This document shows, in pieces, positions 54,267 to 64,000 of a DNA stretch of 64,000 nt. Source of the DNA: Pseudomonas sp. S09G 359 (GTDB lineage Bacteria; Pseudomonadota; Gammaproteobacteria; Pseudomonadales; Pseudomonadaceae); the NCBI RefSeq assembly GCF_002843605.1, contig NZ_CP025263.1:76001-140000 (forward strand). Reading direction: 5' to 3'. Within the stretch, counting starts at the first letter, position 1, and the number at the start of each line of letters is the position of its first letter. Position numbers and translations under genes: made by a program. Below the pieces are notes generated by a model, which saw only the letters and a program-made list of their open reading frames with translations, ran no database searches and was not told the origin of the DNA.

Positions 54267-55760
54267 TCAAGCCTTGAGCATATGCCCGGTTTCTTCCAGG
54301 TTGATGTGCCAACTCAGGGCTTCACGCAGGATATGCGGGGTATGCCCGCCGATGGCGCAGGCTTCGTTGAAGTAACGGTTCAGGGCATCGCGGTAGGCCG
54401 GGTGCACACAGTTGTCGATGATCACCCGCGCCCGCTCGCGGGGTGCCAGGCCACGCAGGTCGGCCAGGCCGACTTCGGTTACCAGGATGTCGACGTCATG
54501 CTCGGTGTGGTCCACGTGGCTGACCATCGGCACCACGCTGGAAATCGCACCGCCTTTGGCAATCGACTTGGTGACGAAGATCGCCAGGTGCGCGTTGCGC
54601 GCGAAATCCCCGGAGCCACCAATGCCGTTCATCATCCGCGTGCCGCAGACGTGGGTAGAGTTGACGTTGCCGTAGATATCGAACTCCAGCGCGGTGTTGA
54701 TACCGATGATGCCCAGGCGCCGCACCACTTCCGGGTGGTTGGAGATTTCCTGCGGGCGCAGCACCAGCTTGTCCTTGTAATGCTCCAGGTTGCCGAATAC
54801 ATCGGCGTTGCGTCGCTCGGACAAGGTGATCGAGCTGCCCGAGGCGAAGCTCAGTTTGCCGGCGTCGATCAGGTCGAAGGTCGAATCCTGCAGCACTTCC
54901 GAATACATGGTCAGGTTTTCGAAGGGCGACTCGATCAGGCCGCACATCACCGCGTTGGCGATGTTGCCGATCCCGGCCTGCAACGGGCCGAGCTTGTTGG
55001 TCATGCGCCCGGCGTCCACTTCCTGCTTGAGGAAGTTGATCAGGTGGTTGGCGATGCCTTGGGTATCGGCGTCAGGCGGCGTTACCGTGGAGGCCGAGTC
55101 GGCCTGGTTGGTAATCACGATGGCGACGATCTTTTCCGGCGGGATCGGGATCGCGGTACTGCCGATGCGGTCGTCGACTTTGACCAGTGGGATCGGCGTA
55201 CGGGTTGGGCGGTAAGTCGGGATATAGATGTCGTGCAACCCTTCCAGGTTCGGGTTGTGCGCCAGGTTGATCTCGACGATCACCTGCTTGGCGAAAATCG
55301 CGAAGCTGGCCGAGTTACCCACGGAGGTGGTCGGCACGATGTGCCCTTGCTCGGTGATCGCAACGGCTTCGATCACGGCGATGTCCGGCAGCTTGAGCTG
55401 GTTGTTGCGCAGTTGCTCGACGGTTTCCGACAGGTGCTGGTCAATAAACATCACTTCGCCGGCGTTGATCGCCTTGCGCAAGGTGCTGTCGACCTGGAAT
55501 GGCATGCGGCGCGACAGCACGCCGGCTTCTGTCAGTTGCTTGTCCAGGTCATTGCCCAGGCTGGCGCCGGTCATCAAGGTGATTTTCAGCGGCGAAGTCT
55601 TGGCGCGTTCGGCCAGGGCGTGGGGGACGGCCTTGGCTTCACCGGCACGGGTGAAGCCGCTCATGCCGACGGTCATGCCGTCCTCGATCAGTGCGGCGGC
55701 GTCTGCCGCGCTCATGACCTTGTTCAACAACGAAGGCAAGCGGATACGATCACGGTACAT
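54267..55760 (-). CDS. Acetyl-CoA hydrolase/CoA transferase family protein
   Basis: 497 residues of the Cat1/succinyl-CoA:acetate CoA-transferase group, which exchanges CoA between short acids or hydrolyses acetyl-CoA. GMSGFTRAGEAKAVPHAL near the N-terminus binds CoA; the conserved GNSASFAIFAK, GIGNIANAV and MNGIGGSGDFARNAH segments are present. The ATG at 55760 fits the family N-terminus. Single gene. The actual acid substrate (acetate, succinate or propionate) cannot be chosen by eye. Confidence 0.9.
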   Translation of the reverse strand: MYRDRIRLPSLLNKVMSAADAAALIEDGMTVGMSGFTRAGEAKAVPHALAERAKTSPLKITLMTGASLGNDLDKQLTEAGVLSRRMPFQVDSTLRKAINAGEVMFIDQHLSETVEQLRNNQLKLPDIAVIEAVAITEQGHIVPTTSVGNSASFAIFAKQVIVEINLAHNPNLEGLHDIYIPTYRPTRTPIPLVKVDDRIGSTAIPIPPEKIVAIVITNQADSASTVTPPDADTQGIANHLINFLKQEVDAGRMTNKLGPLQAGIGNIANAVMCGLIESPFENLTMYSEVLQDSTFDLIDAGKLSFASGSSITLSERRNADVFGNLEHYKDKLVLRPQEISNHPEVVRRLGIIGINTALEFDIYGNVNSTHVCGTRMMNGIGGSGDFARNAHLAIFVTKSIAKGGAISSVVPMVSHVDHTEHDVDILVTEVGLADLRGLAPRERARVIIDNCVHPAYRDALNRYFNEACAIGGHTPHILREALSWHINLEETGHMLKA

Positions 55761-55888
55761 GAATTGTTATCTCAGGCTACGGAAGCAAGGTGGGCAGTGT
55801 AGTGATTTCAAAAAATTTCGGCCCGCTACCATGGTCGAATGCCGAGCAGCGATTTAGAGCCTTTGGTCGGGTTTCATGAAGGAATAAA

Positions 55889-55917
55889 AAACCCCAGCCT
55901 ACGCGAGGCCGGGGTTT
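55889..55917 (-). terminator. Terminator of the pnt operon
   Basis: AAACCCC-A-GCCT pairs with AGGC-C-GGGGTTT with one mismatch. On the minus strand it runs into six Ts. It lies 22 bases after pntB. Confidence 0.88.
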
Positions 55918-55939
55918 CGGGTATTGCGCTGAAGCAGTG

Positions 55940-57376
55940 TTATTCGACGGCCTTGACCATGTCTTCGATGACCTTCTTGGCATCACCAAAGACCATCATG
56001 GTCTTGTCCAGGTAGAACAGTTCGTTATCCAAACCGGCATAACCACTGGCCATCGAGCGCTTGTTGACGATGATGGTCTTGGCCTTGAACGCTTCGAGGA
56101 TCGGCATGCCGGCAATCGGCGAGTTCGGGTCGTTCTTGGCGGCCGGGTTGACCACGTCGTTCGCGCCGAGCACCAGTACCACGTCGGCCTGGCCGAATTC
56201 GGAGTTGATGTCTTCCATCTCGAACACCTGGTCGTAGGGCACTTCTGCCTCGGCCAGTAGGACGTTCATATGGCCGGGCATGCGGCCTGCCACCGGGTGG
56301 ATCGCGTACTTCACGGTCACGCCGTGGTGGGTGAGCTTCTCTGTCAGTTCCTTGAGCGCGTGCTGCGCCCGTGCCACCGCCAAGCCGTAGCCAGGAACGA
56401 TGATCACCGTATCGGCGTTGGTCAGCAGGAAGGTCGCGTCATCAGCCGAACCGGACTTCACCGGGCGTGCTTCTTTAGAGCCCGCCGCAGCACCGGCATC
56501 CGGCGCATTGCCGAAACCGCCGAGCAGTACATTAAAGAAGGAACGGTTCATCGCCTTGCACATGATGTACGACAGGATCGCGCCGCTGGAGCCCACCAGG
56601 GAGCCAGCAATGATCAGCATCGAGTTGTTCAGCGAGAAACCGATCCCCGCTGCAGCCCAGCCGGAGTAGCTGTTAAGCATCGATACCACTACCGGCATGT
56701 CGGCGCCGCCGATCGGGATGATGATCAGCACGCCCAGCACGAAGGCCAGAGCCAGCATCAGGGCGAAGGCGGTCAGGTTACCGGTGAACATAAACGCCAG
56801 GCCGAGACCGAGGGTCAGCAGGCCGAGCACCAGGTTCAGCTTGTGCTGGCCGCCGAACTGTAACGGTGCGCCTTGGAACAGGCGGAACTTGTACTTGCCC
56901 GACAGCTTGCCGAACGCAATCACCGAACCGGAGAAGGTGATGGCGCCGATGGCTGCGCCGAGGAACAACTCCAGGCGGTTACCCGCAGGAATCGCGTCGC
57001 CCAGATGTTTGACGATGCCCAGGGATTGCGGTTCGACCACGGCGGCAATCGCAATGAACACCGCTGCCAGGCCGATCATGCTGTGCATGAAGGCGACCAG
57101 CTCAGGCATCTTGGTCATTTCTACGCGCTTGGCCATGATCGAACCGGCGGTGCCGCCGACCAGCAGGCCAACAATCACGTAGCCAATGCCGGCAGTCGCC
57201 AGCTCAGCCCCAAGCTTATAGATGAGGCCCACGGTAGTGAGCACCGCCAGCGCCATGCCGAGCATGCCGAACAGGTTGCCGCGCCGCGACGTGGTGGGGT
57301 GCGACAGGCCTTTAAGGGCCTGGATAAAGCAGATCGACGCGATCAAGTAGAGCGTCGTAACCAGATTCATGCTCAT
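55940..57376 (-). CDS. pntB: NAD(P) transhydrogenase subunit beta
   Basis: Membrane beta subunit of the proton-translocating transhydrogenase, which transfers hydride from NADH to NADP+ using the proton gradient. 478 residues. About nine helices come first, then the soluble NADP-binding domain (about 300-478) with VIIVPGYGLAVARAQHALKEL, GRMPGHMNVLLAEA and VLGANDVVNPAA. Its start overlaps the pntAB stop by one base. An ATG two codons in is an alternative. Confidence 0.95.
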   Translation of the reverse strand: MSMNLVTTLYLIASICFIQALKGLSHPTTSRRGNLFGMLGMALAVLTTVGLIYKLGAELATAGIGYVIVGLLVGGTAGSIMAKRVEMTKMPELVAFMHSMIGLAAVFIAIAAVVEPQSLGIVKHLGDAIPAGNRLELFLGAAIGAITFSGSVIAFGKLSGKYKFRLFQGAPLQFGGQHKLNLVLGLLTLGLGLAFMFTGNLTAFALMLALAFVLGVLIIIPIGGADMPVVVSMLNSYSGWAAAGIGFSLNNSMLIIAGSLVGSSGAILSYIMCKAMNRSFFNVLLGGFGNAPDAGAAAGSKEARPVKSGSADDATFLLTNADTVIIVPGYGLAVARAQHALKELTEKLTHHGVTVKYAIHPVAGRMPGHMNVLLAEAEVPYDQVFEMEDINSEFGQADVVLVLGANDVVNPAAKNDPNSPIAGMPILEAFKAKTIIVNKRSMASGYAGLDNELFYLDKTMMVFGDAKKVIEDMVKAVE

Positions 57377-57696
57377 TACTTCGGCGCCTCTTCTTTTACT
57401 TTCGGGGCTTTCTTCTTGAACATCTCCAGCATCCTACGAGTCACCAGGAAACCGCCGAACACGTTCACGGCTGCCAGGGCCACGGCCAGGGTGCCCATGG
57501 TCTTGCCCAGCGGGGTGACGGTGAGCGCAGCGGCCAGCATGGCGCCGACGATCACGATTGCTGAAATCGCGTTGGTCACCGCCATCAACGGCGTGTGCAG
57601 CGCGGGTGTAACGTTCCAGACCACGTGGTAACCGACATAAATCGCCAGCACAAAGATGATCAGGTTGTAGATACCGGGGGAGATAAGCTCTTCCAT
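57376..57696 (-). CDS. pntAB: NAD(P) transhydrogenase subunit alpha, membrane part
   Basis: 106 residues with three helices ([54 protein letters not shown]). In E. coli this part is fused to the NAD-binding alpha domain, whereas in Pseudomonas and many others it is a separate gene, as here. Ends with a Lys-rich tail. Confidence 0.94.
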   Translation of the reverse strand: MEELISPGIYNLIIFVLAIYVGYHVVWNVTPALHTPLMAVTNAISAIVIVGAMLAAALTVTPLGKTMGTLAVALAAVNVFGGFLVTRRMLEMFKKKAPKVKEEAPK

Positions 57697-57711
57697 CGTC
57701 TGAATCCCTGC

Positions 57712-58833
57712 TTAGGCGTTTTTGCGGATGACTTGGCCGTCGCGGCACATGAGGCACGCGGCGACGATGTCGTCTTCGAGGTTGAGTTCAAACTGCCCTT
57801 CCTTGTTGAAGACCAGCTTCAGGAAGTCCAGCAGGTTGCGCGCATACAAGGCTGACGCGTCGGCTGCGACGGCACCGGCCAGGTTGGTCGGACCGCAGAT
57901 GATCACGCCGTTTTCCACGACGGTTTCATCGGCCACGGTCAGCGGGCAGTTGCCGCCTTGGGCTGCGGCGAGGTCGATCACCACCGAGCCAGGTTTCATC
58001 TGCGCGACGGTTTCGGCGCTGAGCAGGGTCGGTGCTTTACGGCCGGGAATCAGCGCAGTGGTGATCACGATGTCGGCTTGTTTGGCGCGCTCGTGCACGG
58101 CCAGGGCCTGGCGCTGCATCCAACTGGTGGGCATGGGGCGCGCGTAGCCGCCGACGCCGACGGCGCATTCACGCTCTTCATCGGTTTCGTAAGGCACGTC
58201 GACGAACTTGGCGCCGAGGGATTCGATCTGCTCTTTTACCGCCGGGCGTACGTCAGACGCTTCGATCACGGCACCCAGGCGTTTCGCCGTGGCAATCGCT
58301 TGCAGGCCAGCAACACCAGCGCCGAGGATCAGCACGCGCGCGGCCTTAACGGTACCGGCGGCGGTCATCAGCATCGGCATAAAGCGCGGGTAGTGATGAG
58401 CGGCGAGCAGCACGGCTTTGTAACCGGCAATGTTGGCCTGCGACGACAGCACATCCAGGCTCTGCGCTCGCGAGGTGCGTGGCGCGGCTTCGAGTGCAAA
58501 GGCAGTGATGCCCTGCGCGGCCAGCTTGGCAATGGTTTCGTTGCTGAACGGATTGAGCATGCCCACCAACACAGTGCCGCTTTTGATCAGCGCGAGTTCG
58601 CTGTCGCTGGGGGCAACCACCTTGAGAATCAGCTCGGCGCCAAATGCATCGTTGGCGCTGCCAATGGTCGCGCCTGCCGTTTCATAGGCACTGTCGACGA
58701 CGCTGGCTTTGAGGCCTGCACCGCTTTGTACAGTGACCTTATGGCCCTGGCCGATCAGCTTCTTGATGGTTTCCGGGGTGGCAGCCACCCGCGTTTCACC
58801 GGTCTGGGTTTCGAGAGGAACACCAATGTGCAC
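57712..58833 (-). CDS. pntAA: NAD(P) transhydrogenase subunit alpha, NAD-binding part
   Basis: 373 residues of the soluble NAD(H)-binding subunit, alanine-dehydrogenase-like. N-terminal part with ETRVAATPETIKKLIGQGH, Rossmann motif VLILGAGVAGLQAIATAKRLGA, and DVRPAVKEQIESLGAKFVDV with the mobile loop RPMPTSW. The start is a GTG at 58833 with AGGAG seven bases upstream. First gene of the pntAA-pntAB-pntB operon. Confidence 0.95.
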   Translation of the reverse strand: MHIGVPLETQTGETRVAATPETIKKLIGQGHKVTVQSGAGLKASVVDSAYETAGATIGSANDAFGAELILKVVAPSDSELALIKSGTVLVGMLNPFSNETIAKLAAQGITAFALEAAPRTSRAQSLDVLSSQANIAGYKAVLLAAHHYPRFMPMLMTAAGTVKAARVLILGAGVAGLQAIATAKRLGAVIEASDVRPAVKEQIESLGAKFVDVPYETDEERECAVGVGGYARPMPTSWMQRQALAVHERAKQADIVITTALIPGRKAPTLLSAETVAQMKPGSVVIDLAAAQGGNCPLTVADETVVENGVIICGPTNLAGAVAADASALYARNLLDFLKLVFNKEGQFELNLEDDIVAACLMCRDGQVIRKNA

Positions 58834-59284
58834 GTCAAATCTCCTGCATGATCTTTTTGCTTTTGATCTTTTTGTAAAAAGGCCAGTGCACCGTGGGTGG
58901 CGCAGCTGGGGCGGCCGATCAGCACGATCCCGCCGAAATGACAGCGGGGCGCGGCATTTTGCAGGCGAACTTTACGGCCTTCAAGGGATTATGACGGGTG
59001 ACGAAAAATTAACTACAAGTCACCCTGTGACTGATTGTCGCAATGCTTGGAAATAACCTCTTTAAATACAGGTGTTTAAAGGGCTATAGGGGTTTTCCCT
59101 GCCTTTCGCCATCGCCTGTGTGAATAGTCGCGTATTGACCGGTGGTAGTCGCTGCAAGCCACATGAATCATGGCTTTAAGCCGTATTTTTGCTCAATAAG
59201 TACAGTCTGCTTAAAGGCGACATATACGTATATCTGTAGGATTAAAATTTACCTGACTACAAGGTCAATAAGTGCCATTGGCCT
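58834..59284. other. Intergenic region between pntAA and gcdR
   Basis: 451 bases without a gene. It holds a direct repeat TGATCTTTTTG (58849-58859 and 58864-58874, 15 bases apart), an inverted repeat CTTTAAA/TTTAAAG around 59059-59080, and the 12-base palindrome ATATACGTATAT at 59222-59233. The pnt promoter must lie in the left part. I cannot fix its elements. Confidence 0.5.
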
Positions 59285-60199
59285 TTATTTAGCTGGGCTG
59301 TAGCGCTGCGACTGGTCGACCAGCCAGTCCCTGAAGGCGCGCAATGACGCGGATTCGACTTTTCTCTCGGGAATCATCAGGTAATAGGCCTTCGAACTGT
59401 TCAGTGCTTCGGGGCTTGCGATCACCAGGCGCTTCTCCTCCAGCTCACGCTGGATAAGGAACGGTGGGATCAGGGCAATACCCATGTCATGCATGGCCGC
59501 TTGGGACAACATCGAGAATAGCTCGTAACGAGGGCCTGTCATGTCGCGCGGTACGCTCAGCTGTTGGGCGTTGAACCACTGGCGCCACGCATAGGGCCGA
59601 GTGGTTTGCTGCAGCAATGGCAACTCTGCGATCTCCGGAGGGCTGAACGACGTGCGGTGGCCCAATAGGTGCGGACTACACACGGGGACAGGGTTTTCTC
59701 CCATCAGTCGGTGGGATTCGGTACCGGACCAGTCGGCATCGCCGAAGTAGATCGCGGCGTCGAATTCGGTGTCGGCAAACAGGAACGGGCGCGTTCGGTT
59801 AGTGAGGTTGACGGTGACCTCAGGGTGCTGGCGCTGGAAGTCCTTGAGGCGGGGTATCAGCCATTGGGTACCAAAGGTCGGAACCACCGCCAGTTCGATC
59901 ACGTTAGTGCCCTGCTGCCCCATCACCGACAAGGTGTCACGCTCCACTGCGTCCAGTTGAGTGGCGACGCGACGGCTATACGACAGCCCGGCTTCCGTCA
60001 GCTTCACCCCGCGACGGGAGCGTCGAAACAGCTCGACACTCAAAAACTCCTCCAGGCTGGCGATCTGTCGGCAGATAGCGCCCTGGGTGATGGAAAGCTC
60101 GTGTGCCGCCTTGGTAAAGCTCTCGTGGCGGGCCGCGGCCTCAAAACTGATAAGGGCAGTGGTGCTGGGGATTTTTCTGCGCATGTACCGTGTACTCAC
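59285..60199 (-). CDS. gcdR: LysR-type regulator, GcdR-like
   Basis: 304 residues. N-terminal winged helix-turn-helix (AAARHESFTKAAHELSITQGAICRQI, positions 23-48), then the effector-binding domain with VVPTFGTQWLIPRLKDF. It is divergent from gcdH with a 141-base gap, the usual place of a LysR activator, and in pseudomonads GcdR activates glutarate use. Assigned by family and position, so the effector (glutarate) is an inference. GcvA-like features are also visible. Confidence 0.85.
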   Translation of the reverse strand: MSTRYMRRKIPSTTALISFEAAARHESFTKAAHELSITQGAICRQIASLEEFLSVELFRRSRRGVKLTEAGLSYSRRVATQLDAVERDTLSVMGQQGTNVIELAVVPTFGTQWLIPRLKDFQRQHPEVTVNLTNRTRPFLFADTEFDAAIYFGDADWSGTESHRLMGENPVPVCSPHLLGHRTSFSPPEIAELPLLQQTTRPYAWRQWFNAQQLSVPRDMTGPRYELFSMLSQAAMHDMGIALIPPFLIQRELEEKRLVIASPEALNSSKAYYLMIPERKVESASLRAFRDWLVDQSQRYSPAK

Positions 60200-60340
60200 T
60201 GATAAAGCGCGTCTGCGCCCTTCTGAATCATTTCGAAGTGAGAAATTAGCACAACCCTATGCAGAAACCTCGTTTGCCCTCTGCGTTCGCCCGGCCTAGG
60301 CTCCTTGCACGACTTCTGCTTTCTGAACGAGGACTTATTC

Positions 60341-61522
60341 ATGGCTGGCAAGGCAACCTTCAACTGGATCGACCCACTGCTGCTGGATCAACAGCTCACC
60401 GAAGAAGAGCGCATGGTGCGCGACACTGCTGAGCAATTCGCCCAGGACAAGTTGGCGCCCCGCGTGCTCGAAGCCTTCCGCCATGAAAAGACCGACCCTG
60501 CGATTTTCCGCGAAATGGGTGAAACCGGCCTGCTGGGGGCGATGATCCCCGAGCAATACGGTGGCAGCGGCTTGAACTACGTCAGCTACGGGCTGATTGC
60601 GCGTGAAGTGGAGCGCATCGACTCGGGTTACCGTTCGATGATGAGTGTGCAGTCGTCACTGGTCATGGTGCCGATCAACGAGTTCGGCACTGAGGCTCAG
60701 AAGCAGAAGTACCTGCCCAAGCTGGCTTCGGGTGAGTGGATCGGTTGCTTTGGTCTTACAGAGCCTGACCATGGTTCTGACCCTGGCGCGATGATTACCC
60801 GTGCACGCAAGGTGGATGGCGGCTACAGCCTGACTGGCGCCAAGATGTGGATCACCAATAGCCCGATCGCCGATGTGTTTGTGGTGTGGGGTAAGGATGA
60901 TGCGGGCGATATCCGTGGGTTTGTCCTGGAGAAAGGCTGGAAAGGCCTGAGCGCCCCGGCGATTCACGGCAAGGTCGGCCTGCGCGCTTCCATCACCGGT
61001 GAAATCGTCATGGACAACGTTTTTGTCCCGGAAGAGAACATTTTCCCGGATGTGCGCGGCTTGAAGGGGCCTTTCACTTGCCTCAACTCGGCACGCTACG
61101 GTATTTCCTGGGGTGCGCTGGGCGCTGCCGAGGCCTGCTGGCATACCGCGCGCCAATACACCCTCGATCGTCAGCAGTTCGGGCGTCCGTTGGCGGCTAC
61201 CCAGTTGATCCAGAAGAAGCTGGCCGACATGCAGACCGAAATCACCCTGGCCCTGCAAGGTTGCCTGCGCCTCGGGCGGATGAAGGATGAGGGTACAGCG
61301 GCCGTCGAGATCACTTCGATCATGAAACGCAACTCGTGCGGCAAGTCCCTCGATATCGCCCGCATGGCGCGGGACATGTTGGGGGGTAACGGTATTTCCG
61401 ATGAGTTCGGCGTGGCGCGGCACCTGGTCAACCTGGAAGTGGTGAATACCTATGAAGGTACCCATGACGTGCATGCCTTGATTCTTGGGCGCGCGCAAAC
61501 CGGTCTTCAGGCCTTCTATTAA
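60341..61522 (+). CDS. gcdH: Glutaryl-CoA dehydrogenase
   Basis: FAD enzyme that oxidises and decarboxylates glutaryl-CoA to crotonyl-CoA in lysine and glutarate catabolism. 393 residues of the acyl-CoA dehydrogenase fold, with [31 protein letters not shown] and the catalytic glutamate E372 in [18 protein letters not shown]. The [13 protein letters not shown] start at 60341 matches the family. The frame is open 12 codons upstream. Next gene follows after 13 bases. Confidence 0.95.
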   Translation: MAGKATFNWIDPLLLDQQLTEEERMVRDTAEQFAQDKLAPRVLEAFRHEKTDPAIFREMGETGLLGAMIPEQYGGSGLNYVSYGLIAREVERIDSGYRSMMSVQSSLVMVPINEFGTEAQKQKYLPKLASGEWIGCFGLTEPDHGSDPGAMITRARKVDGGYSLTGAKMWITNSPIADVFVVWGKDDAGDIRGFVLEKGWKGLSAPAIHGKVGLRASITGEIVMDNVFVPEENIFPDVRGLKGPFTCLNSARYGISWGALGAAEACWHTARQYTLDRQQFGRPLAATQLIQKKLADMQTEITLALQGCLRLGRMKDEGTAAVEITSIMKRNSCGKSLDIARMARDMLGGNGISDEFGVARHLVNLEVVNTYEGTHDVHALILGRAQTGLQAFY

Positions 61523-61535
61523 TAGGAGCATGGGC

Positions 61536-62756
61536 ATGGGCGCGCTATCGCATCTGCGGGTACTGGATTTATCGCGAGTACTCGCGGGCCCTTGGGCGGG
61601 CCAGATACTGGCGGACCTTGGGGCTGAGGTGATCAAGGTCGAGCGGCCGGGCAAGGGGGATGATACGCGTGCCTGGGGGCCGCCCTTCCTCAAGGACGCC
61701 TATGGCGAGAACACCAGTGAGGCGGCGTATTACCTCTCGGCCAATCGCAACAAGGAGTCGGTGACTATCGACTTCACACGGCCGGAGGGGCAGAAGCTGA
61801 TACGTGACCTGGCGGCCAAGTCAGACATTCTGATCGAGAACTTCAAGGTCGGTGGCCTGGCGGCGTATGGGCTGGACTATGAGTCGCTGAAAGAGATCAA
61901 TCCTGAGTTGATCTACTGCTCGATCACCGGGTTCGGTCAGACGGGGCCCTATGCGGCTCGCGCCGGCTACGACTTCATGATTCAAGGGTTGGGTGGGCTC
62001 ATGAGCCTGACCGGTCGGCCAGAGGGTGACGACGGCGCTGGGCCAGTGAAGGTTGGAGTGGCCTTGACGGACATTCTCACCGGGCTTTATTCGGCCGTGG
62101 CGATCCTGGCGGCACTGGCGCATCGGGATCATGACGGTGGCGGCCAGCATATCGATATGGCGCTGCTGGATGTGCAGGTGGCTTGCCTGGCCAACCAGGC
62201 GATGAATTACCTGACAACGGGGGCACCGCCAAAGCGCCTTGGCAATGCTCATCCGAATATCGTGCCTTACCAGGATTTTCCTACGGCGGATGGCGACTTT
62301 ATCCTGACGGTGGGCAATGACGGGCAGTTTCGCAAGTTCGCCGAAGCGGCTGGGCAGCCGCACTGGGCAGACGATCCGCGGTTCTTCACTAATACGATGC
62401 GGGTGGCCAATCGTGCGGAGCTGATTCCGTTGATTCGTCAGGCTACGGTGTTCAAGACCACGGCTGAGTGGGTGTCGTTGCTGGAGCGGGTGGGTGTGCC
62501 GTGTGGGCCGATCAATGATCTGGCGCAGGTGTTTGCCGACCCGCAGGTCAAGGCGCGTGGCTTGGCGATGGAATTGCCTCACGCTTTGGCGGGGATGGTG
62601 CCTCAGGTTGCCAGCCCGATTCGGTTATCCAAGACGCCAGTGGAGTACCGAAGTGCTCCGCCTCTATTAGGGGAGCATACGGCTCTGGTGCTAAAGGATG
62701 TGTTGGGGTTGGGGGAGGCGAATGTGGTTGCTTTGAAAGAGGCGGGAGTTATTTGA
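61536..62756 (+). CDS. CaiB/BaiF family CoA-transferase (probable glutarate CoA-transferase)
   Basis: 406 residues of the class III CoA-transferase family with LRVLDLSRVLAGPWAGQIL, LGAEVIKVERPGKGDDTR and the catalytic aspartate in MALLDVQVACLANQAMNYL. Directly behind gcdH, so it most likely activates glutarate with succinyl-CoA before the dehydrogenase acts. Start chosen at the ATG 61536, seven bases after AGGAG. The ATG at 61530 lies too close to the ribosome binding site. Confidence 0.9.
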   Translation: MGALSHLRVLDLSRVLAGPWAGQILADLGAEVIKVERPGKGDDTRAWGPPFLKDAYGENTSEAAYYLSANRNKESVTIDFTRPEGQKLIRDLAAKSDILIENFKVGGLAAYGLDYESLKEINPELIYCSITGFGQTGPYAARAGYDFMIQGLGGLMSLTGRPEGDDGAGPVKVGVALTDILTGLYSAVAILAALAHRDHDGGGQHIDMALLDVQVACLANQAMNYLTTGAPPKRLGNAHPNIVPYQDFPTADGDFILTVGNDGQFRKFAEAAGQPHWADDPRFFTNTMRVANRAELIPLIRQATVFKTTAEWVSLLERVGVPCGPINDLAQVFADPQVKARGLAMELPHALAGMVPQVASPIRLSKTPVEYRSAPPLLGEHTALVLKDVLGLGEANVVALKEAGVI

Positions 62757-62848
62757 ACCGTTTCTTCTATATAGAGGCATATATGAGAGGTGGGCTTGGT
62801 GGTTTTTTAATCAATTGAAACTAATTGATAGAAAAACCAAATCAAGGG

Positions 62849-62876
62849 TTGACGGCAGATTCTGGAAGCCTATAAT
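62849..62876 (+). promoter_or_regulatory. rRNA operon promoter P1
   Basis: TTGACG, 16 bases, TATAAT, then the TCGCCCC discriminator. The farthest upstream of three tandem promoters. Confidence 0.8.
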
Positions 62877-63051
62877 TCGCCCCACTTCCGGCGCAGTCGA
62901 AACGGAAAACTCCTTGGTAAACAAGTAGTTATGCAGGATTCGACAGCGAGTTGCTTCAGTTCATCGAAGCCCAGAAGGAGTTGGTAGAGCGGTGTTGTTT
63001 GGCTCTATTAACGTTTCGATCTTCTCGGTCGAAAGCGGAGAAAAAGAGGTG

Positions 63052-63079
63052 TTGACAGCAGCGTGTAACGCTGTAGAAT
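63052..63079 (+). promoter_or_regulatory. rRNA operon promoter P2
   Basis: TTGACA, 16 bases, TAGAAT, then a TCGCCTCCCGC discriminator. Confidence 0.85.
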
Positions 63080-63161
63080 TCGCCTCCCGCTAACGAGAGA
63101 TCGGAAGCGCAAGTGGTTGAAGTTGTTGAAGAATTCTTCGAAAACTTCTGAAAATAATCAC

Positions 63162-63189
63162 TTGACAGCAAATGAGGCTGCTGTAGAAT
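63162..63189 (+). promoter_or_regulatory. rRNA operon promoter P3
   Basis: TTGACA, 16 bases, TAGAAT and a GCGCGCC discriminator, of the kind that makes rRNA promoters respond to ppGpp. Spacer and -10 equal P2. Confidence 0.88.
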
Positions 63190-63225
63190 GCGCGCCTCGG
63201 TTGAGACGAAAGATCTTAACCAACC

Positions 63226-63236
63226 GCTCTTTAACA
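63226..63236 (+). promoter_or_regulatory. boxA antitermination site
   Basis: GCTCTTTAACA matches the boxA element of the rRNA leader, where Nus factors assemble to stop premature termination. Confidence 0.85.
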
Positions 63237-63386
63237 ACTGAATCAAGCAATTCGTGTGGGTGCTTGTGGAGTCAGACTGATAGTCAACAAGATTATCAGC
63301 ATCACAAGTTACTCCGCGAGAAATCAAAGATGTAACCAACGATTGCTGAGCCAAGTTTAGGGTTTCTTAAAAACCCAAAGATGTTT

Positions 63387-64000
<614 letters not shown>

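Noticed and set aside
62956..63354. 132-residue minus-strand frame upstream of 16S
   Set aside because: It covers the rRNA promoters and boxA, and its codon use is unlike the neighbours.

Overview
The window is a chromosomal segment of a Pseudomonas of the P. fluorescens group. The evidence is the high GC content, the Pseudomonas-type 16S rRNA start at the right edge (its V1 and V3 loops look like the fluorescens lineage), fluorescens-type REP/REPIN palindromes between genes, and gene blocks in the order I recall from P. aeruginosa (coxBA-ctaG-coxC-surf1-ctaA-cyoE-sco; metNIQ; zur/znu; polA-ersA-engB-cytochrome c4-dsbA; ampDh2-kinB-algB; gltP). Most of it is core genome, not an accessory island.

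Layout. 1-11 kb: the end of a SulP transporter, a conserved gene of unknown function, then the complete aa3-type cytochrome c oxidase cluster with its assembly factors (CtaG, SURF1, heme A synthase, heme O synthase and two CxxxC copper-chaperone-like proteins). 11-12 kb: a small cassette bounded by two REPINs, holding a highly structured RNA leader and a stand-alone BRO-N protein. 12-17 kb: the methionine ABC importer metNIQ (minus strand) and a large catalase, KatE. 17-21 kb: zinc homeostasis, with zur-znuC-znuB divergent from znuA. 21-27 kb: homoserine kinase, DNA polymerase I, the ErsA-type sRNA behind an envelope-stress promoter, EngB, a decayed cytochrome c5 gene, cytochrome c4 and DsbA. 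28-36 kb: an EEP-family hydrolase, a GGDEF diguanylate cyclase, an AmpDh2-like amidase, the KinB/AlgB two-component system and, behind a sigma54-type promoter, a small operon ending in an Ivy-type lysozyme inhibitor.

37-50 kb: transporters and envelope genes: GltP, a spore-maturation-like membrane protein, an MCE/Mla-like lipid transport operon, an M16 peptidase, a Na/Pi cotransporter, a TerC protein and a citrate transporter. 50-54 kb: a two-domain secreted hydrolase-like protein with three tandem DUF2388 proteins, and two DUF1127 genes that share a TGTAC-type operator cluster. 54-63 kb: a CoA transferase, the split pyridine nucleotide transhydrogenase (pntAA-pntAB-pntB) and the glutarate catabolic genes gcdR/gcdH/CoA-transferase. 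62.8-64 kb: three tandem rRNA promoters, a boxA leader and the start of 16S rRNA, cut by the window edge.

The most unusual items are (i) the leader in front of the BRO-N gene, where one arm can form either a short hairpin or an intrinsic terminator and several other helices are mutually exclusive; (ii) the DUF2388 x3 / metalloprotease-like operon; (iii) the DUF1127 pair with repeated operators; (iv) a cytochrome c5 gene that has lost its heme motif; and (v) REPINs carrying the same insertion in both arms. I see no CRISPR array, no insertion sequence transposase, no prophage and no tRNA in the window.
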